A stretch of 64,000 bases of DNA, from assembly GCF_024741135.1 (NCBI RefSeq), contig NZ_JANSUY010000012.1, positions 1 through 64,000 on the forward strand, read 5' to 3'. A program made the position numbers and the translations under genes. The number at the start of each line of letters is the position of its first letter. The stretch's first letter is position 1. Below the pieces are notes generated by a model that saw only the letters and a list, made by a program, of their open reading frames with translations, was not told the origin of the DNA and did no database searches. Shown here piece after piece: positions 17,463 to 26,266 of this stretch. The DNA comes from Aquiflexum gelatinilyticum (GTDB lineage: Bacteria > Bacteroidota > Bacteroidia > Cytophagales > Cyclobacteriaceae).

Positions 17463-17555
17463 ACTGAAAACTGATCCACTGACACAGGTTTTTTACTGAA
17501 CACTGCCAACCGTAAACTGAATACTGTAAAACTGCCCACTGAAACCTGCCTACTG
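17463..17555. repeat. Degenerate ACTG-phased repeat running into the Sua5 stop codon
   Basis: ACTG occurs ten times in 93 bases, mostly 7 to 10 bases apart (for example ACTGAACACTG, ACTGAATACTG, ACTGCCCACTG). The last copy covers the stop codon of the Sua5-family gene (17550-17552), so the array reaches the 3' end of that gene. Confidence 0.7.
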
Positions 17556-18512
17556 AACAGCCGCTCTCCGCAGTCTGTCGTTGATCGCCCTACCCAATCC
17601 TTCTTCAGGCAAAAGCTCTGATAAAATTACGGAAACATCCATGGTATCCAAAGCCCGCATGGCAGCAAATAGATTTTTTGCTGCTTCATTCAAATCCTTT
17701 GTTCGGCTCAATTGGATTTGTTTGGATTGATCTAGGGATGAAAATTTTTGATGGAAAGATAAAATCGCGAATGGAATTCCTTTTGTGGAATATTCCAAAA
17801 CAAGATCTTCTAATTTACCAAGAATAAATGGTTTTGTGGGAGAATAATGGCTCTTGAGCATACCAGGTGACTTTGGATTGGAGCTCGAATGCGTCATTAC
17901 TTTCACTTCGCCCACCACTTCACGGATGGCATTCAGGTCCAAACCTCCCAAACGGTAGACTGTCACTTCTCCTTCTTCCAATCCTACGATTGTACTTTCC
18001 AGTCCGACTTCACAGTCTCCTCCGTCAAGGATATAAGCTATTTTGTTCCCCAATTGGTCATTGACATGGCTTGCTTTGGTAGGACTGATGTAGCCAAAGG
18101 GATTGGCACTCGGCGCTGCCAAAGGAAAAGCCAGTTCTGACAATAGCTCGTTGGTCAAGGAATGACTCGGCACCCTTACTGCCACGGTATCCAACCCACT
18201 TGTCACCAAGTCAGGTACAATTTCTTTTTTTGGCAAAAGCAAAGTCAGAGGCCCCGGCCAAAATTTTGATGCCAACAGATCCAAAGGAAAAGGGATTTCA
18301 TTGACAAAATCATGGACCCGTTCCATGGCCGAAGTATGCAAGATCAAAGGATCAAAATCCGGACGGTTTTTGGTTGCAAAAATCATGGCCACGGCGTCAG
18401 GATTGAGGGCATTGCCGGCCAATCCATAAACCGTTTCGGTTGGGATTCCGACCAATTGCCCTTGCTCGAGCAGGGTTTTTGCTTTTGATATATCCTTACC
18501 GATTGTGGCCAT
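17550..18512 (-). CDS. L-threonylcarbamoyladenylate synthase, Sua5 type
   Basis: 320 residues, the long Sua5 form with a YrdC domain (about 10-200) plus a C-terminal Sua5 domain (about 230-320). It makes threonylcarbamoyl-AMP for the t6A37 modification of ANN-decoding tRNAs. Motifs: GQLVGIPTETVYGLAGNA, KNRPDFDPLILH for substrate binding, and PSANPFGYISPT near residue 135. The linker is reached at SNPKSPGMLKSHYSPT, a conserved Sua5 feature. It is the last gene of a minus-strand run and overlaps the TPR lipoprotein gene by one base. Confidence 0.94.
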   Translation of the reverse strand: MATIGKDISKAKTLLEQGQLVGIPTETVYGLAGNALNPDAVAMIFATKNRPDFDPLILHTSAMERVHDFVNEIPFPLDLLASKFWPGPLTLLLPKKEIVPDLVTSGLDTVAVRVPSHSLTNELLSELAFPLAAPSANPFGYISPTKASHVNDQLGNKIAYILDGGDCEVGLESTIVGLEEGEVTVYRLGGLDLNAIREVVGEVKVMTHSSSNPKSPGMLKSHYSPTKPFILGKLEDLVLEYSTKGIPFAILSFHQKFSSLDQSKQIQLSRTKDLNEAAKNLFAAMRALDTMDVSVILSELLPEEGLGRAINDRLRRAAVQ

Positions 18513-19222
18513 TATTCTTTACAAAAATCGTCTATCCAGGTTTTTGCCTCGGCATATCCTAGGCTTAAGGCAAGCTTGAGATTGGCACAACCGTCTTCTT
18601 TCTGACCGAAAGCACTCATCTGCGTCACACCCAAAAGGTAATAGGCCGCTCCGTTTTGCTTGTCAAGGTTTACAGTATTGATCAGTGAGTTGATGGCTGA
18701 GACAGGGTCATTGTTGCCCAGTTGGGCTTTTGCTTTGTTGAATTGTGCCAAGGCATTGTTTGGATCCGACTGAAGCGCCACATCAAAATCGAAGATGGCA
18801 TCTTCATATTGTTCCAAAGCCAATAAGGCAAGCCCTCTGTTATAGTAAATGTCGTTTTGTTTTGGATCAAGTCCATTGGCAGTATTGTAATCCAACAGTG
18901 CTTCTTTGTAGGATTTTTTCTCCAAATAGGCATTGCCTCTGTTGAAGTACGGTTTGTAAGAAGTGGAATCCACATCAATTGAAGCTGAAAAAGAGGCTAT
19001 GGCTTCATCAAATTTACTTTGTTGGAAAAGGGCAACACCTTTTGCATTCAGTGCGGTGGTATTTGCAGGATTCTTTTCGATGGTCCTGTCAAAGAACTCA
19101 ATGGCTTTGTCATATTGCTCGGTTTCCATCATTTTGATTCCCTCATCTAAGAGCTCTTGCTCGGAAGGACTACAAGACCAAAACGAGATGATGGCCATCA
19201 GCCAAAGGAGATTTTTTTTCAC
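18512..19222 (-). CDS. TPR-repeat lipoprotein
   Basis: 236 residues starting at GTG 19222 with a lipoprotein signal (AIISFWSC, Cys17). At least five tetratricopeptide repeats follow from about residue 25 (EQYDKAIEFFDRTIEKNP, SKFDEAIASFSASI, KSYKEALLDYNTA, EQYEDAIFDFDVAL), giving a superhelical protein-binding surface. A C-terminal segment GQKEDGCANLKLALSLGY is commonly seen in Bacteroidota TPR lipoproteins. The target is unknown. The stop overlaps the Sua5 start by one base, so they are likely one operon. Confidence 0.88.
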   Translation of the reverse strand: MKKNLLWLMAIISFWSCSPSEQELLDEGIKMMETEQYDKAIEFFDRTIEKNPANTTALNAKGVALFQQSKFDEAIASFSASIDVDSTSYKPYFNRGNAYLEKKSYKEALLDYNTANGLDPKQNDIYYNRGLALLALEQYEDAIFDFDVALQSDPNNALAQFNKAKAQLGNNDPVSAINSLINTVNLDKQNGAAYYLLGVTQMSAFGQKEDGCANLKLALSLGYAEAKTWIDDFCKE

Positions 19223-19252
19223 GGTTTTTTAATTTTGGGCAAAGATAAAGAA

Positions 19253-19702
19253 TTATGCCTCTTTGGAAGATTTCCCCATTAATTTTAAAGCATACTCCTC
19301 GGGAACAGGGACAGGGCGCATTGTGTGCATGTCCACAAAAACCATAGTGGTATAAGCTTGGGCAAAGATTTTATCCCCGCCGTCTTTTGATTTCCCCATC
19401 AATACCTGCTCCAATACAAATGAAGTATTCCCGATTCCGGTACATTTTACATAGACATCGGGCTTGTCCTCTGCATGGATGGGAGTCCGATAGTCAATAT
19501 TAATATTGGCCACTACCGTACCTACTTTAAAAATATCCCATTCGCAGACCCTAAATAAAAATTCTGCCCGGGCATGCTCAAAATAATTGAAATAGATTCC
19601 GTTGTTGACGTGCATATAGCCATCGATATCCGAAAAGCGGACTTGGATTGGGACTGAAAAAGAAAAAGAGGACAGTACATCCTCAATTTTATATTTATTC
19701 AT
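19253..19702 (-). CDS. Acyl-CoA thioesterase, hotdog fold (YbgC/4HBT type)
   Basis: 149 residues. The hotdog-fold signature VRFSDIDGYMHVNNGIYFNYFEHARAEF is complete, with the catalytic Asp of the FSDIDGYMHVNN motif. Such enzymes cleave acyl-CoA thioesters to free acid and CoA; the natural acyl chain cannot be inferred. It lies between the Nudix gene (20 bp upstream) and the TPR lipoprotein gene (30 bp downstream) on the same strand. Confidence 0.88.
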   Translation of the reverse strand: MNKYKIEDVLSSFSFSVPIQVRFSDIDGYMHVNNGIYFNYFEHARAEFLFRVCEWDIFKVGTVVANINIDYRTPIHAEDKPDVYVKCTGIGNTSFVLEQVLMGKSKDGGDKIFAQAYTTMVFVDMHTMRPVPVPEEYALKLMGKSSKEA

Positions 19703-19722
19703 ATCATTTAATTATTGATGTA

Positions 19723-20274
19723 CTACATCAAAATTTCGGACTTAGAAGTTTTTTCCAACATCCTTAAAATAGATGGATTTAGCCCCACTATATCCTCCAC
19801 GGCATCAAACTGTATCCAGGCAAGATCCTTACTTTCTTCTGAAATCTGCAACGGCTCGTTCATTTCGGCTTCAAACAAAAACCGCACATCATAATGAAAA
19901 TGCTCAGGAACATCGCCTCTCTGCGGAATCGTGTGCCTGTCAATGTCAAAAATCCTTGAATCCACAATCCTCAAAGATGTCAACCCGCTTTCTTCCTGTG
20001 CTTCGGCCATGGCCACCTCGAGAAGGTTTTCATGCCCATCCGCATGGCCTCCTAGTTGGAGCCATTTGTTCAGTTTCCGGTGCAAAGTCAACAAAGTATG
20101 TGTCCTTCTCTTATTGACAATCCAAGCCGATCCGGTAAAATGTCCCTCCAGTCTTTCCCTGACATAGGCATTGTCATCAAAGGTCAGCTCGATGAAATCA
20201 TCCACAAAAGAGGATTCATCTTCAAAGGGTGTTCTGTAATTTTCAAGGTTTTCTCTAAGTGATTTTCGGTCCAT
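19723..20274 (-). CDS. Nudix hydrolase with altered Nudix box
   Basis: 183 residues from ATG 20274 (MDRKSLRENLENY), which fits the start of this Bacteroidota subfamily; the open frame to 20316 would overlap the next gene by 41 bp. The Nudix box at about residues 80-103 reads GGHADGHENLLEVAMAEAQE followed by ESGL. The spacing fits GX5EX7REUXEEXGU, but the conserved Arg before the first catalytic Glu is Ala here. The glutamates remain, so metal binding may persist with changed activity. Substrate unknown. Confidence 0.85.
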   Translation of the reverse strand: MDRKSLRENLENYRTPFEDESSFVDDFIELTFDDNAYVRERLEGHFTGSAWIVNKRRTHTLLTLHRKLNKWLQLGGHADGHENLLEVAMAEAQEESGLTSLRIVDSRIFDIDRHTIPQRGDVPEHFHYDVRFLFEAEMNEPLQISEESKDLAWIQFDAVEDIVGLNPSILRMLEKTSKSEILM

Positions 20275-20275
20275 A

Positions 20276-20869
20276 CTAAGGGTAGGTTTGAAATAAATCG
20301 TCGATAAACTGGTCAAAGGGCTTTGCGTTTTGATACAAATGGTCTGAATAGACCGTGACCAAAACTTTGAGGAAGCTGGGTTTATCGTTGATATTGACCT
20401 TTTCGATGCTCACATTGCCAAACATCTGGTCAATCTTTTGGGAAAAATCAGTGCTACTCAGGGGTGGCTTGAAATACTGTTTTTCAGTAGTCCTGACATT
20501 TTCCTGAATTTCTTCCATTTTTCTGTCCAGACTTACACGATGGTATCCCAAATCTAACATTCGTCTGCCAAAAGCAAAGAAAAGATGGGAAAAAGTTTTT
20601 TCGTCCAAAGGGCTTTCAAAAGAAACTGCAAATCCGTTGGCATATGGGGAATTGAGGATATGCACCTCAGGGGAACCCGTGATTCCTGACTTTTTGAAAT
20701 GGTAATTTTTATTGATGAGCTTCAGCGTCGCCAGCCCCTCCTCTGATTCCATCCAATTCGCGACCATGTCCTTTTCCCCTTCAGATTGGGAAAAATTCTC
20801 TTTCACGTTCATGGGAGCTGATTTTTTTGGAAAAAGTTTTCCCAAAATATCATCAATAAATGAAGCCAT
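20276..20869 (-). CDS. Conserved hypothetical protein
   Basis: 197 residues, no signal peptide or membrane helix. It starts MASFIDDILGKLFPKK and has a mixed alpha/beta pattern with LNSPYANGFAVSFESP and FFAFGRRMLDLGYHRVSLDRKMEE in the middle. I do not recognise the family. It is packed between recQ (one-base overlap, TGATG) and the Nudix gene, so it belongs to the same operon and may serve nucleotide or DNA metabolism; that is only context. Confidence 0.7.
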   Translation of the reverse strand: MASFIDDILGKLFPKKSAPMNVKENFSQSEGEKDMVANWMESEEGLATLKLINKNYHFKKSGITGSPEVHILNSPYANGFAVSFESPLDEKTFSHLFFAFGRRMLDLGYHRVSLDRKMEEIQENVRTTEKQYFKPPLSSTDFSQKIDQMFGNVSIEKVNINDKPSFLKVLVTVYSDHLYQNAKPFDQFIDDLFQTYP

Positions 20870-22779
20870 CAGCTTTTGATTTTATAGGTACCATTTGATT
20901 CAGTCATGATCAGTCCTTCTTCTTCGAGCTCTCTCAAAATCCTGACCGTAAAGTCATCGTTTTTTAATCCTGGAATTTCATGAAGATTATGGAGTGAAAA
21001 CAAGGTTCCTCCACTTAAAGTTTGAATAATCTTTTTCCTGAGCCTTTCTGCTTCGGTCTCATGGTGTTTTCGGTTTTCCAGACACACATCACAGATCCCG
21101 CAAAAATCATCGCTTTCTTCCCCAAAATAAGAGGAGATCTGATTTGCCCGGCAAAGCGAAGCGTTCTTGATATAGCCTAACATCGATTTGGCTTTGGAAA
21201 TGGCGTTTTGCCTCCTTTCCTCAATTCTCTTTGCATTCAAGGGAAGCTTTCCGGCATCAAACCTCGCTGTCAGAAAAGTGATTTGGGGTTTGTCTTTTCT
21301 GGGATGGTAAGCCAAAATCCCAACCTGATCCAGGTATTCGAGTTGTTTGATCAGGTCAGACTCTTCCATCTTAGCGTTTTTGGCCACTTTAGATTCTTGG
21401 ATTTTGAGGTATTCGACAAAAAGCTCCCCGCCATAGGTCCGCATCAAGACTTTGATCAAAGGGTCCAATTTGGCATTGGCGATCTGAAATTCGTAGAGTT
21501 TGCTTTGGTCCACCAAAAAATGAATAGTCGAAGGTGAATAAAATCCTTCATTCAGCTCCAAAAACCCTTCTTCTTGAAGAACTTTCAAAGCATTATACGT
21601 GGTCAGCAAATCAAGCCCATAAGTCGACGTAAAGGAAGACATGTCAAAATCATAACTGACCATAAATCCGCTTCCCACCGCAATCCTGTATTGGTTTGCC
21701 AGACTTTGGTATACCTTCTTCAAGAAATCAATCGGAGGATAAGCCATTGCCGCACGCTCCTCCAAGACCATCATGTCCTGCTCATTGGTGAGCAAAACCC
21801 CATAAGCTTTGTGTTCATCCCGCCCTGCACGACCTGCTTCCTGATAGTAGTTTTCCAGGTTTTCGGGCAGGTCCATATGGATTACTACCCTGACATCAGG
21901 TTTGTCTATACCCATCCCAAAGGCATTGGTGGCGACAATGACCCGGATTTGGTTTTTCTTCCATTCATTTTGCCGCTTGTCTCTCGTCTCATTGTCTAGG
22001 CCGGCATGGTAAAAACTCGCCGAAATCCCCATCTGATTGAGCACATTGGCGATATCCTTGGTGCCTTTCCGGTTTCTGACATAGATAATGGCCGAGCCGG
22101 GGATTTTATTCAAAATCTCAATGGCTTTTTCCAGTTTGTTTTCTACTAATCTGACCGAATAGCTGAGGTTTTTTCTGGAAAAAGAACGGACAAATACCGA
22201 TGGTTTTTTGAGCTCCAACTTCTCAATGACGTCTGCCTTTACTTTCAAAGTAGCGGAAGCAGTCAGGGCAAGACATGGAACATTCGGGTGGAATTCACGG
22301 ATCAGCGCAATCTCCAAATAAGGCGGTCTGAAATCATATCCCCATTGTGAGATGCAATGCGCCTCATCAACAGCGATCAGATTGACTTTCATTTTTTTGA
22401 AGCGCTCAATAAAAATCTCGGTTTTGAGCCGCTCTGGGGAAACGTAAAGGAACTTGTAATTACCGTAAATGCAGTTGTCCAATACGGTATCGATCTCTCT
22501 TTTTCCCATCCCTGAATAAATCGCTGCAGCCAAAACCCCCTTTTTCCGAAGGTTGTCCACCTGATCTTTCATCAAAGCAATCAGCGGGCTTACCACCACA
22601 CAGATTCCGTCCATCGTCAGAGCCGGAACCTGGAAACAAATGGATTTCCCCCCCCCGGTGGGCAAAAGGGCAAGCGTATCCTTTCCTTCCAAAACAGAAA
22701 GCACGATCTCCAACTGAACAGGACGGAAGTCACTGTATCCAAAAACCGTACTGAGAATATGGAAAGCCTTTTCTCTCAA
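20869..22779 (-). CDS. recQ: RecQ-family ATP-dependent DNA helicase, no HRDC domain
   Basis: 636 residues. Motif I LLPTGGGKS near residue 40, motif II VDEAHCISQWGYDFRP near 137-152, motif VI YYQEAGRAGRD near 313. The RecQ zinc cluster follows (SLCRANQISSYFG then DDFCGICDVC, about 546-569), with a winged helix at the C-terminus (TVRILRELEEEGLIM). No HRDC domain follows, as in a class of shorter RecQ homologues. The first codon is TTG at 22779; no in-frame ATG exists between it and upstream stops, and the next Met is inside the helicase core. It follows the enoyl-CoA hydratase stop by one base. Confidence 0.92.
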   Translation of the reverse strand: MREKAFHILSTVFGYSDFRPVQLEIVLSVLEGKDTLALLPTGGGKSICFQVPALTMDGICVVVSPLIALMKDQVDNLRKKGVLAAAIYSGMGKREIDTVLDNCIYGNYKFLYVSPERLKTEIFIERFKKMKVNLIAVDEAHCISQWGYDFRPPYLEIALIREFHPNVPCLALTASATLKVKADVIEKLELKKPSVFVRSFSRKNLSYSVRLVENKLEKAIEILNKIPGSAIIYVRNRKGTKDIANVLNQMGISASFYHAGLDNETRDKRQNEWKKNQIRVIVATNAFGMGIDKPDVRVVIHMDLPENLENYYQEAGRAGRDEHKAYGVLLTNEQDMMVLEERAAMAYPPIDFLKKVYQSLANQYRIAVGSGFMVSYDFDMSSFTSTYGLDLLTTYNALKVLQEEGFLELNEGFYSPSTIHFLVDQSKLYEFQIANAKLDPLIKVLMRTYGGELFVEYLKIQESKVAKNAKMEESDLIKQLEYLDQVGILAYHPRKDKPQITFLTARFDAGKLPLNAKRIEERRQNAISKAKSMLGYIKNASLCRANQISSYFGEESDDFCGICDVCLENRKHHETEAERLRKKIIQTLSGGTLFSLHNLHEIPGLKNDDFTVRILRELEEEGLIMTESNGTYKIKS

Positions 22780-22780
22780 T

Positions 22781-23557
22781 TTACCATTTGATTTGCTCTT
22801 TATTCAAAAATGCGGTGACGCCTTTTTTACAATCATCTGTTCCTCTAGCCTTGGCATTCATCGAAGCTCCATATTCCAAAGCCTCTTCCAAAGTCCTTTC
22901 CTGCACCCTTCCGATCATTTCTTTGGTAAGCGACATGGCTTCACCCGAGTTTTGTTCAATCAGTTTTTGCGCAAAAGCATAAACCTTTTCCTCTAACTCG
23001 GCGGCTTCGACCACCCTGTTGATCAGTCCAATGGATTGGGCATAGGTAGCAGAAATCAGGTCTCCTTCCAGAAGCAGCTGCTTGGCTTTGCCTTCACCGA
23101 GTTTCCGAAGGAGAAAAACCATAACAATCGCGGGAATAAATCCGATTTTGACTTCAGTATAACCAAATTTTGCTTCGGAAACGGCAAATGAAAAATCACA
23201 GATACTTGCCAATCCACATCCCCCGGCCAAAGCATGTCCCTGAATCTGTGCGATGATAACTTTCGGAAAAGTATAAATTTTGTGAAAAAGGTCTTTAAGA
23301 CCACGGCTGTCCATCAGATTTTCCTCGAAAGAATTGAACTGAAGTGCATGCAATGCTGCAAGGTCAGCGCCTGAACAAAAAACTTTCCCTTCCGCTTTTA
23401 TAACAATTACTTTGACTGCGTCATCCCTTTCAAAATCCGTCAGTGCAGCATCAAGATAAGCGATCATTTCGCCGTTTAAAGCATTTCTTTTTTCGGGTCT
23501 GTTGAGGATGATGTAACCTATCCTGTCTTTGATCTGCGTTATTATCGGTTGGTCCAT
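22781..23557 (-). CDS. Enoyl-CoA hydratase/isomerase family protein
   Basis: 258 residues, typical crotonase size. It contains LNRPEKRNALN at the N-terminus, the oxyanion segment FCSGADLAALHAL (about residue 60-72), and QGHALAGGCGLASICDFSFA (about 106-125). The usual first catalytic Glu is found near EVKIGFIPA (TEVKIGF). It may act in beta-oxidation, or as a methylglutaconyl-CoA hydratase-like step in leucine breakdown; motifs cannot separate these. It heads the recQ-containing run and its stop is one base from the recQ start. Confidence 0.88.
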   Translation of the reverse strand: MDQPIITQIKDRIGYIILNRPEKRNALNGEMIAYLDAALTDFERDDAVKVIVIKAEGKVFCSGADLAALHALQFNSFEENLMDSRGLKDLFHKIYTFPKVIIAQIQGHALAGGCGLASICDFSFAVSEAKFGYTEVKIGFIPAIVMVFLLRKLGEGKAKQLLLEGDLISATYAQSIGLINRVVEAAELEEKVYAFAQKLIEQNSGEAMSLTKEMIGRVQERTLEEALEYGASMNAKARGTDDCKKGVTAFLNKEQIKW

Positions 23558-23630
23558 GGCGACGGAAAATTCTTAAAGCTTGTGAAAATCGATAATTGAA
23601 AGATAGCCGACTGCTTCTGCTCTTCCAAGA

Positions 23631-25598
23631 TTAGGGTGAGTTTAATATTATTTTGTACGAATGTGAATCCATCAAAATAGAATCTGATTTGGTAACAGAT
23701 GTCCATTTGTTTTCCTCCCATCTAAAAATTGAAAAATCAATGCCCCCACCGGCAAAGTGAATAGTGTTCTTTTGAATTACAAGATTTTGACTCTGTCCGG
23801 GAATCGGGATTTCAAGCCCGTTTTCGGTTTCAAAAGCAACCATTGGAAATCGGGATTTAGCCGTGGATGCATTTCGGTTTGGCAATACCTTGAAGCTGAT
23901 ATCCTGCTCTGAAGCTTGGTCATACCAAAAAAGAGTTTCACCGAAATGGTAATCTAAGGCCATTCCTTTTCCGGCAGCATATAAAGTGATTTCATTTTTC
24001 TCTTTTGGAATAAAAGCAAAAACCAACCGCGAAATCCCAACCAATCCTAACATTACCAATATAGTATAGGCCATTTTTCTGCCGGGATAGAGCCAAAGTA
24101 AAATGAATAATGAAAGCATCAGCCAATACACCCAAATGAAATTTAAAGAAAAATAAATATCTGAAATCCTTGAACCGGGCAATTCCTGAAACCAAAAAAT
24201 CAGTGTATTGACCACAATAATCGTTTTTTCGGTCACCCAAGCCAAGACCAGAGAAATATAAGGAACCTTGATCAGAACCATAAGGGGAACTCCCAAAGCC
24301 ATCATCAAAAATGCCCCGGGAATGGCCACCAAGTTGGCGATTGCAAAATATGTAGGGAAGACGTGAAAGTAGTAAGCTGAGATTGGAAAAGTGGCCAGTT
24401 GTGCTGCAAAACTGACTGTTGTAATTTGCCAGATATAGTCGACAATCCTGTTTGTGGGACTCCAAAGACGAACCAATAGAGGCTGAATTACCAAAATTCC
24501 GATCAGTGCCAGGTAGGAAAGCTGAAACCCCACAGCATAGATCAGAAAAGGGTCATAAACTAATAAAACCACCGCTGACAAGGCAATGGCATTGAAAATG
24601 GAAGGATTTCGGGATTTCATTTGCGCCAAAGCCATCAGAGAAAACATCGTCGCTGCCCGCATAACAGAAGGCGACATTCCCGTCAACAAAGCATATCCCC
24701 AAATCAATAAAATAATTATGCTGAGATAAATGATCCTTTTTTTGACTTTGAGCCGATAGGGTTTTATAAACAAAAAGAAAAACCCATACACAATCCCGAC
24801 ATGCAATCCAGAAACTGCCAGAATATGCATGGCTCCCGCAGTGACATAGGCATCTGAAATATCCCGATCCATATCTTTCTTTTGTCCCAACAAAATCGCC
24901 TTCGCGACCTGATTTGCCTGCCTGTTATGTATGAGACTGTCCATTCCTGAGAGGATTTCGGACCTGATGTTGATAAAAAAAGTCTCGATTGGGTTTTCAG
25001 TCAGTTTTCCAATTTTTTCAAATTTTTCGCCTATAAAGTGCTGGTGAGAGACCTGTTGGTTTTGCATGAATTTGCGGTAATCAAATTCAAAAGGATTGGT
25101 GGGTCCTTGGATGTTTTGCGGACTGCCCGAAATCAGTAACAAATCTCCGGAAGAAAGTCCCTGAGCTGAGCGGTGGTAAATCAAAACCTCTCCCTGTTTT
25201 TCTTCCCAAACTTTCCCGTCAAATACTTTTTTTACATTGATCCTGTTTGCTATCGAATTGGGCTTTGGTTCGTCATAGCTTATTACCGTACCCATATAAG
25301 CCTTGATTTCCTTGTTGGAATTCAGAAGATGGTTTGGGTGATTTTTGATGTCTTTTTGATAAGTGAAAAAAAAACCGGCGGCGGCCAATTGAAGGTAAGC
25401 CAAAAGTGGAAGGATGATTTGGAATTTATACCTTCTGCGATCGTCATTGGCAAAAACCAAAAAAAGGTAAATCAAACCAGAAGCGGCTGCAACTCCAATT
25501 ATAACCCAAATCCCGATTTTGCTTAAAACGGGATATAAAACTATCCCGAGGATAAAGAATAGAGCATATCGCAAAAAAGGAAACTCCGAAAAACGCAT
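23631..25598 (-). CDS. comEC: ComEC/Rec2-family membrane protein
   Basis: 655 residues. An N-terminal pair of helices is followed by the DUF4131 region (about 30-190, GDLLLISGSPQNI, NPFEFDYRKFM), then the competence domain with about eight helices from AKAILLGQKKDMDRDISDAYVTAGAMHILAVSGLHVG to the PGAFLMMALGVPL region. This part forms the DNA uptake channel in transformable bacteria. The C-terminal 130 residues are not a recognisable metallo-beta-lactamase domain, which many ComEC proteins have. Its presence alone does not prove competence. It is probably transcribed alone, with a terminator upstream belonging to the barrel gene. Confidence 0.88.
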   Translation of the reverse strand: MRFSEFPFLRYALFFILGIVLYPVLSKIGIWVIIGVAAASGLIYLFLVFANDDRRRYKFQIILPLLAYLQLAAAGFFFTYQKDIKNHPNHLLNSNKEIKAYMGTVISYDEPKPNSIANRINVKKVFDGKVWEEKQGEVLIYHRSAQGLSSGDLLLISGSPQNIQGPTNPFEFDYRKFMQNQQVSHQHFIGEKFEKIGKLTENPIETFFINIRSEILSGMDSLIHNRQANQVAKAILLGQKKDMDRDISDAYVTAGAMHILAVSGLHVGIVYGFFFLFIKPYRLKVKKRIIYLSIIILLIWGYALLTGMSPSVMRAATMFSLMALAQMKSRNPSIFNAIALSAVVLLVYDPFLIYAVGFQLSYLALIGILVIQPLLVRLWSPTNRIVDYIWQITTVSFAAQLATFPISAYYFHVFPTYFAIANLVAIPGAFLMMALGVPLMVLIKVPYISLVLAWVTEKTIIVVNTLIFWFQELPGSRISDIYFSLNFIWVYWLMLSLFILLWLYPGRKMAYTILVMLGLVGISRLVFAFIPKEKNEITLYAAGKGMALDYHFGETLFWYDQASEQDISFKVLPNRNASTAKSRFPMVAFETENGLEIPIPGQSQNLVIQKNTIHFAGGGIDFSIFRWEENKWTSVTKSDSILMDSHSYKIILNSP

Positions 25599-25637
25599 GG
25601 GAAAATTGTTTCTCGGAATTTAAAAACAAAAAAAGAA

Positions 25638-25661
25638 AAAGGAGTCATCCCTGACTCCTTT
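25638..25661 (-). terminator. Rho-independent terminator after the barrel gene
   Basis: AAAGGAGTCA (25638-25647) pairs perfectly with TGACTCCTTT (25652-25661) across a TCCC loop. On the minus strand it is followed by a T-rich tract. It ends transcription from the outer-membrane protein gene at 25689 before comEC. Confidence 0.85.
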
Positions 25662-25688
25662 AACCCTAATTTAAACGTTTAATATTTT

Positions 25689-26225
25689 TTAGAAACGGTA
25701 ACCGACGTTGAAACCGGCATTCAATTCTACAGCCGAAAACCTATTTTGTACTTCTTGGGAAAATTGCCTGTTGACAGATCCAAATGGTCCAAAAGCAAAA
25801 TTATTGAAATTCCATCTATAGCCCGCGGTAAGTCCTATTGCTCCACTGTTCATGCTTGTGACTGTAGTTGTATTGCTTACGGTTTCAACAAATTCCCCAA
25901 ACCTGTATTTCAAAAAAGGAGAGATATAGATTTTACCGTTGCCATCTCCTGCAAAGTAAAAATTGTAGGAAGCTAAAATTGAAGTGGTAGAAAAGTCCCT
26001 TGAATCATTTTGGCTTCTATAGCTGAAGCGGTCATTTAAATGCAACTCAAGACCAAGAGATTGATCAGGTTTGAAGAAACTTTCATACCCGATTTCAACA
26101 GATCCCAAGATAATGGTATTCAAAAAGTTGAGCCTGATTTCACCTTTAGGATCTTCAAGCGATTGGGCATATGAACCAAAGGTAATTAAGGTAATGCAGG
26201 CAAGGGTAAACAATGATTTTTTCAT
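25689..26225 (-). CDS. Small outer-membrane beta-barrel protein (DUF3575-like)
   Basis: 178 residues with signal peptide MKKSLFTLACITLITFGSYAQ. The mature protein has alternating hydrophobic strands with aromatic girdles (LNFLNTIILGSVEIGYESF, SILASYNFYFAG, AGYRWNFNNFAFGPFG) and ends with an aromatic residue (NVGYRF), the usual mark for outer-membrane insertion. It resembles DUF3575-type 8-stranded barrels of Bacteroidota. No function is assigned. It is a single gene with its own terminator. Confidence 0.8.
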   Translation of the reverse strand: MKKSLFTLACITLITFGSYAQSLEDPKGEIRLNFLNTIILGSVEIGYESFFKPDQSLGLELHLNDRFSYRSQNDSRDFSTTSILASYNFYFAGDGNGKIYISPFLKYRFGEFVETVSNTTTVTSMNSGAIGLTAGYRWNFNNFAFGPFGSVNRQFSQEVQNRFSAVELNAGFNVGYRF

Positions 26226-26266
26226 ATCACTAAAGTTGGTTTATGGTAAATCAATCCTTCCGGATT

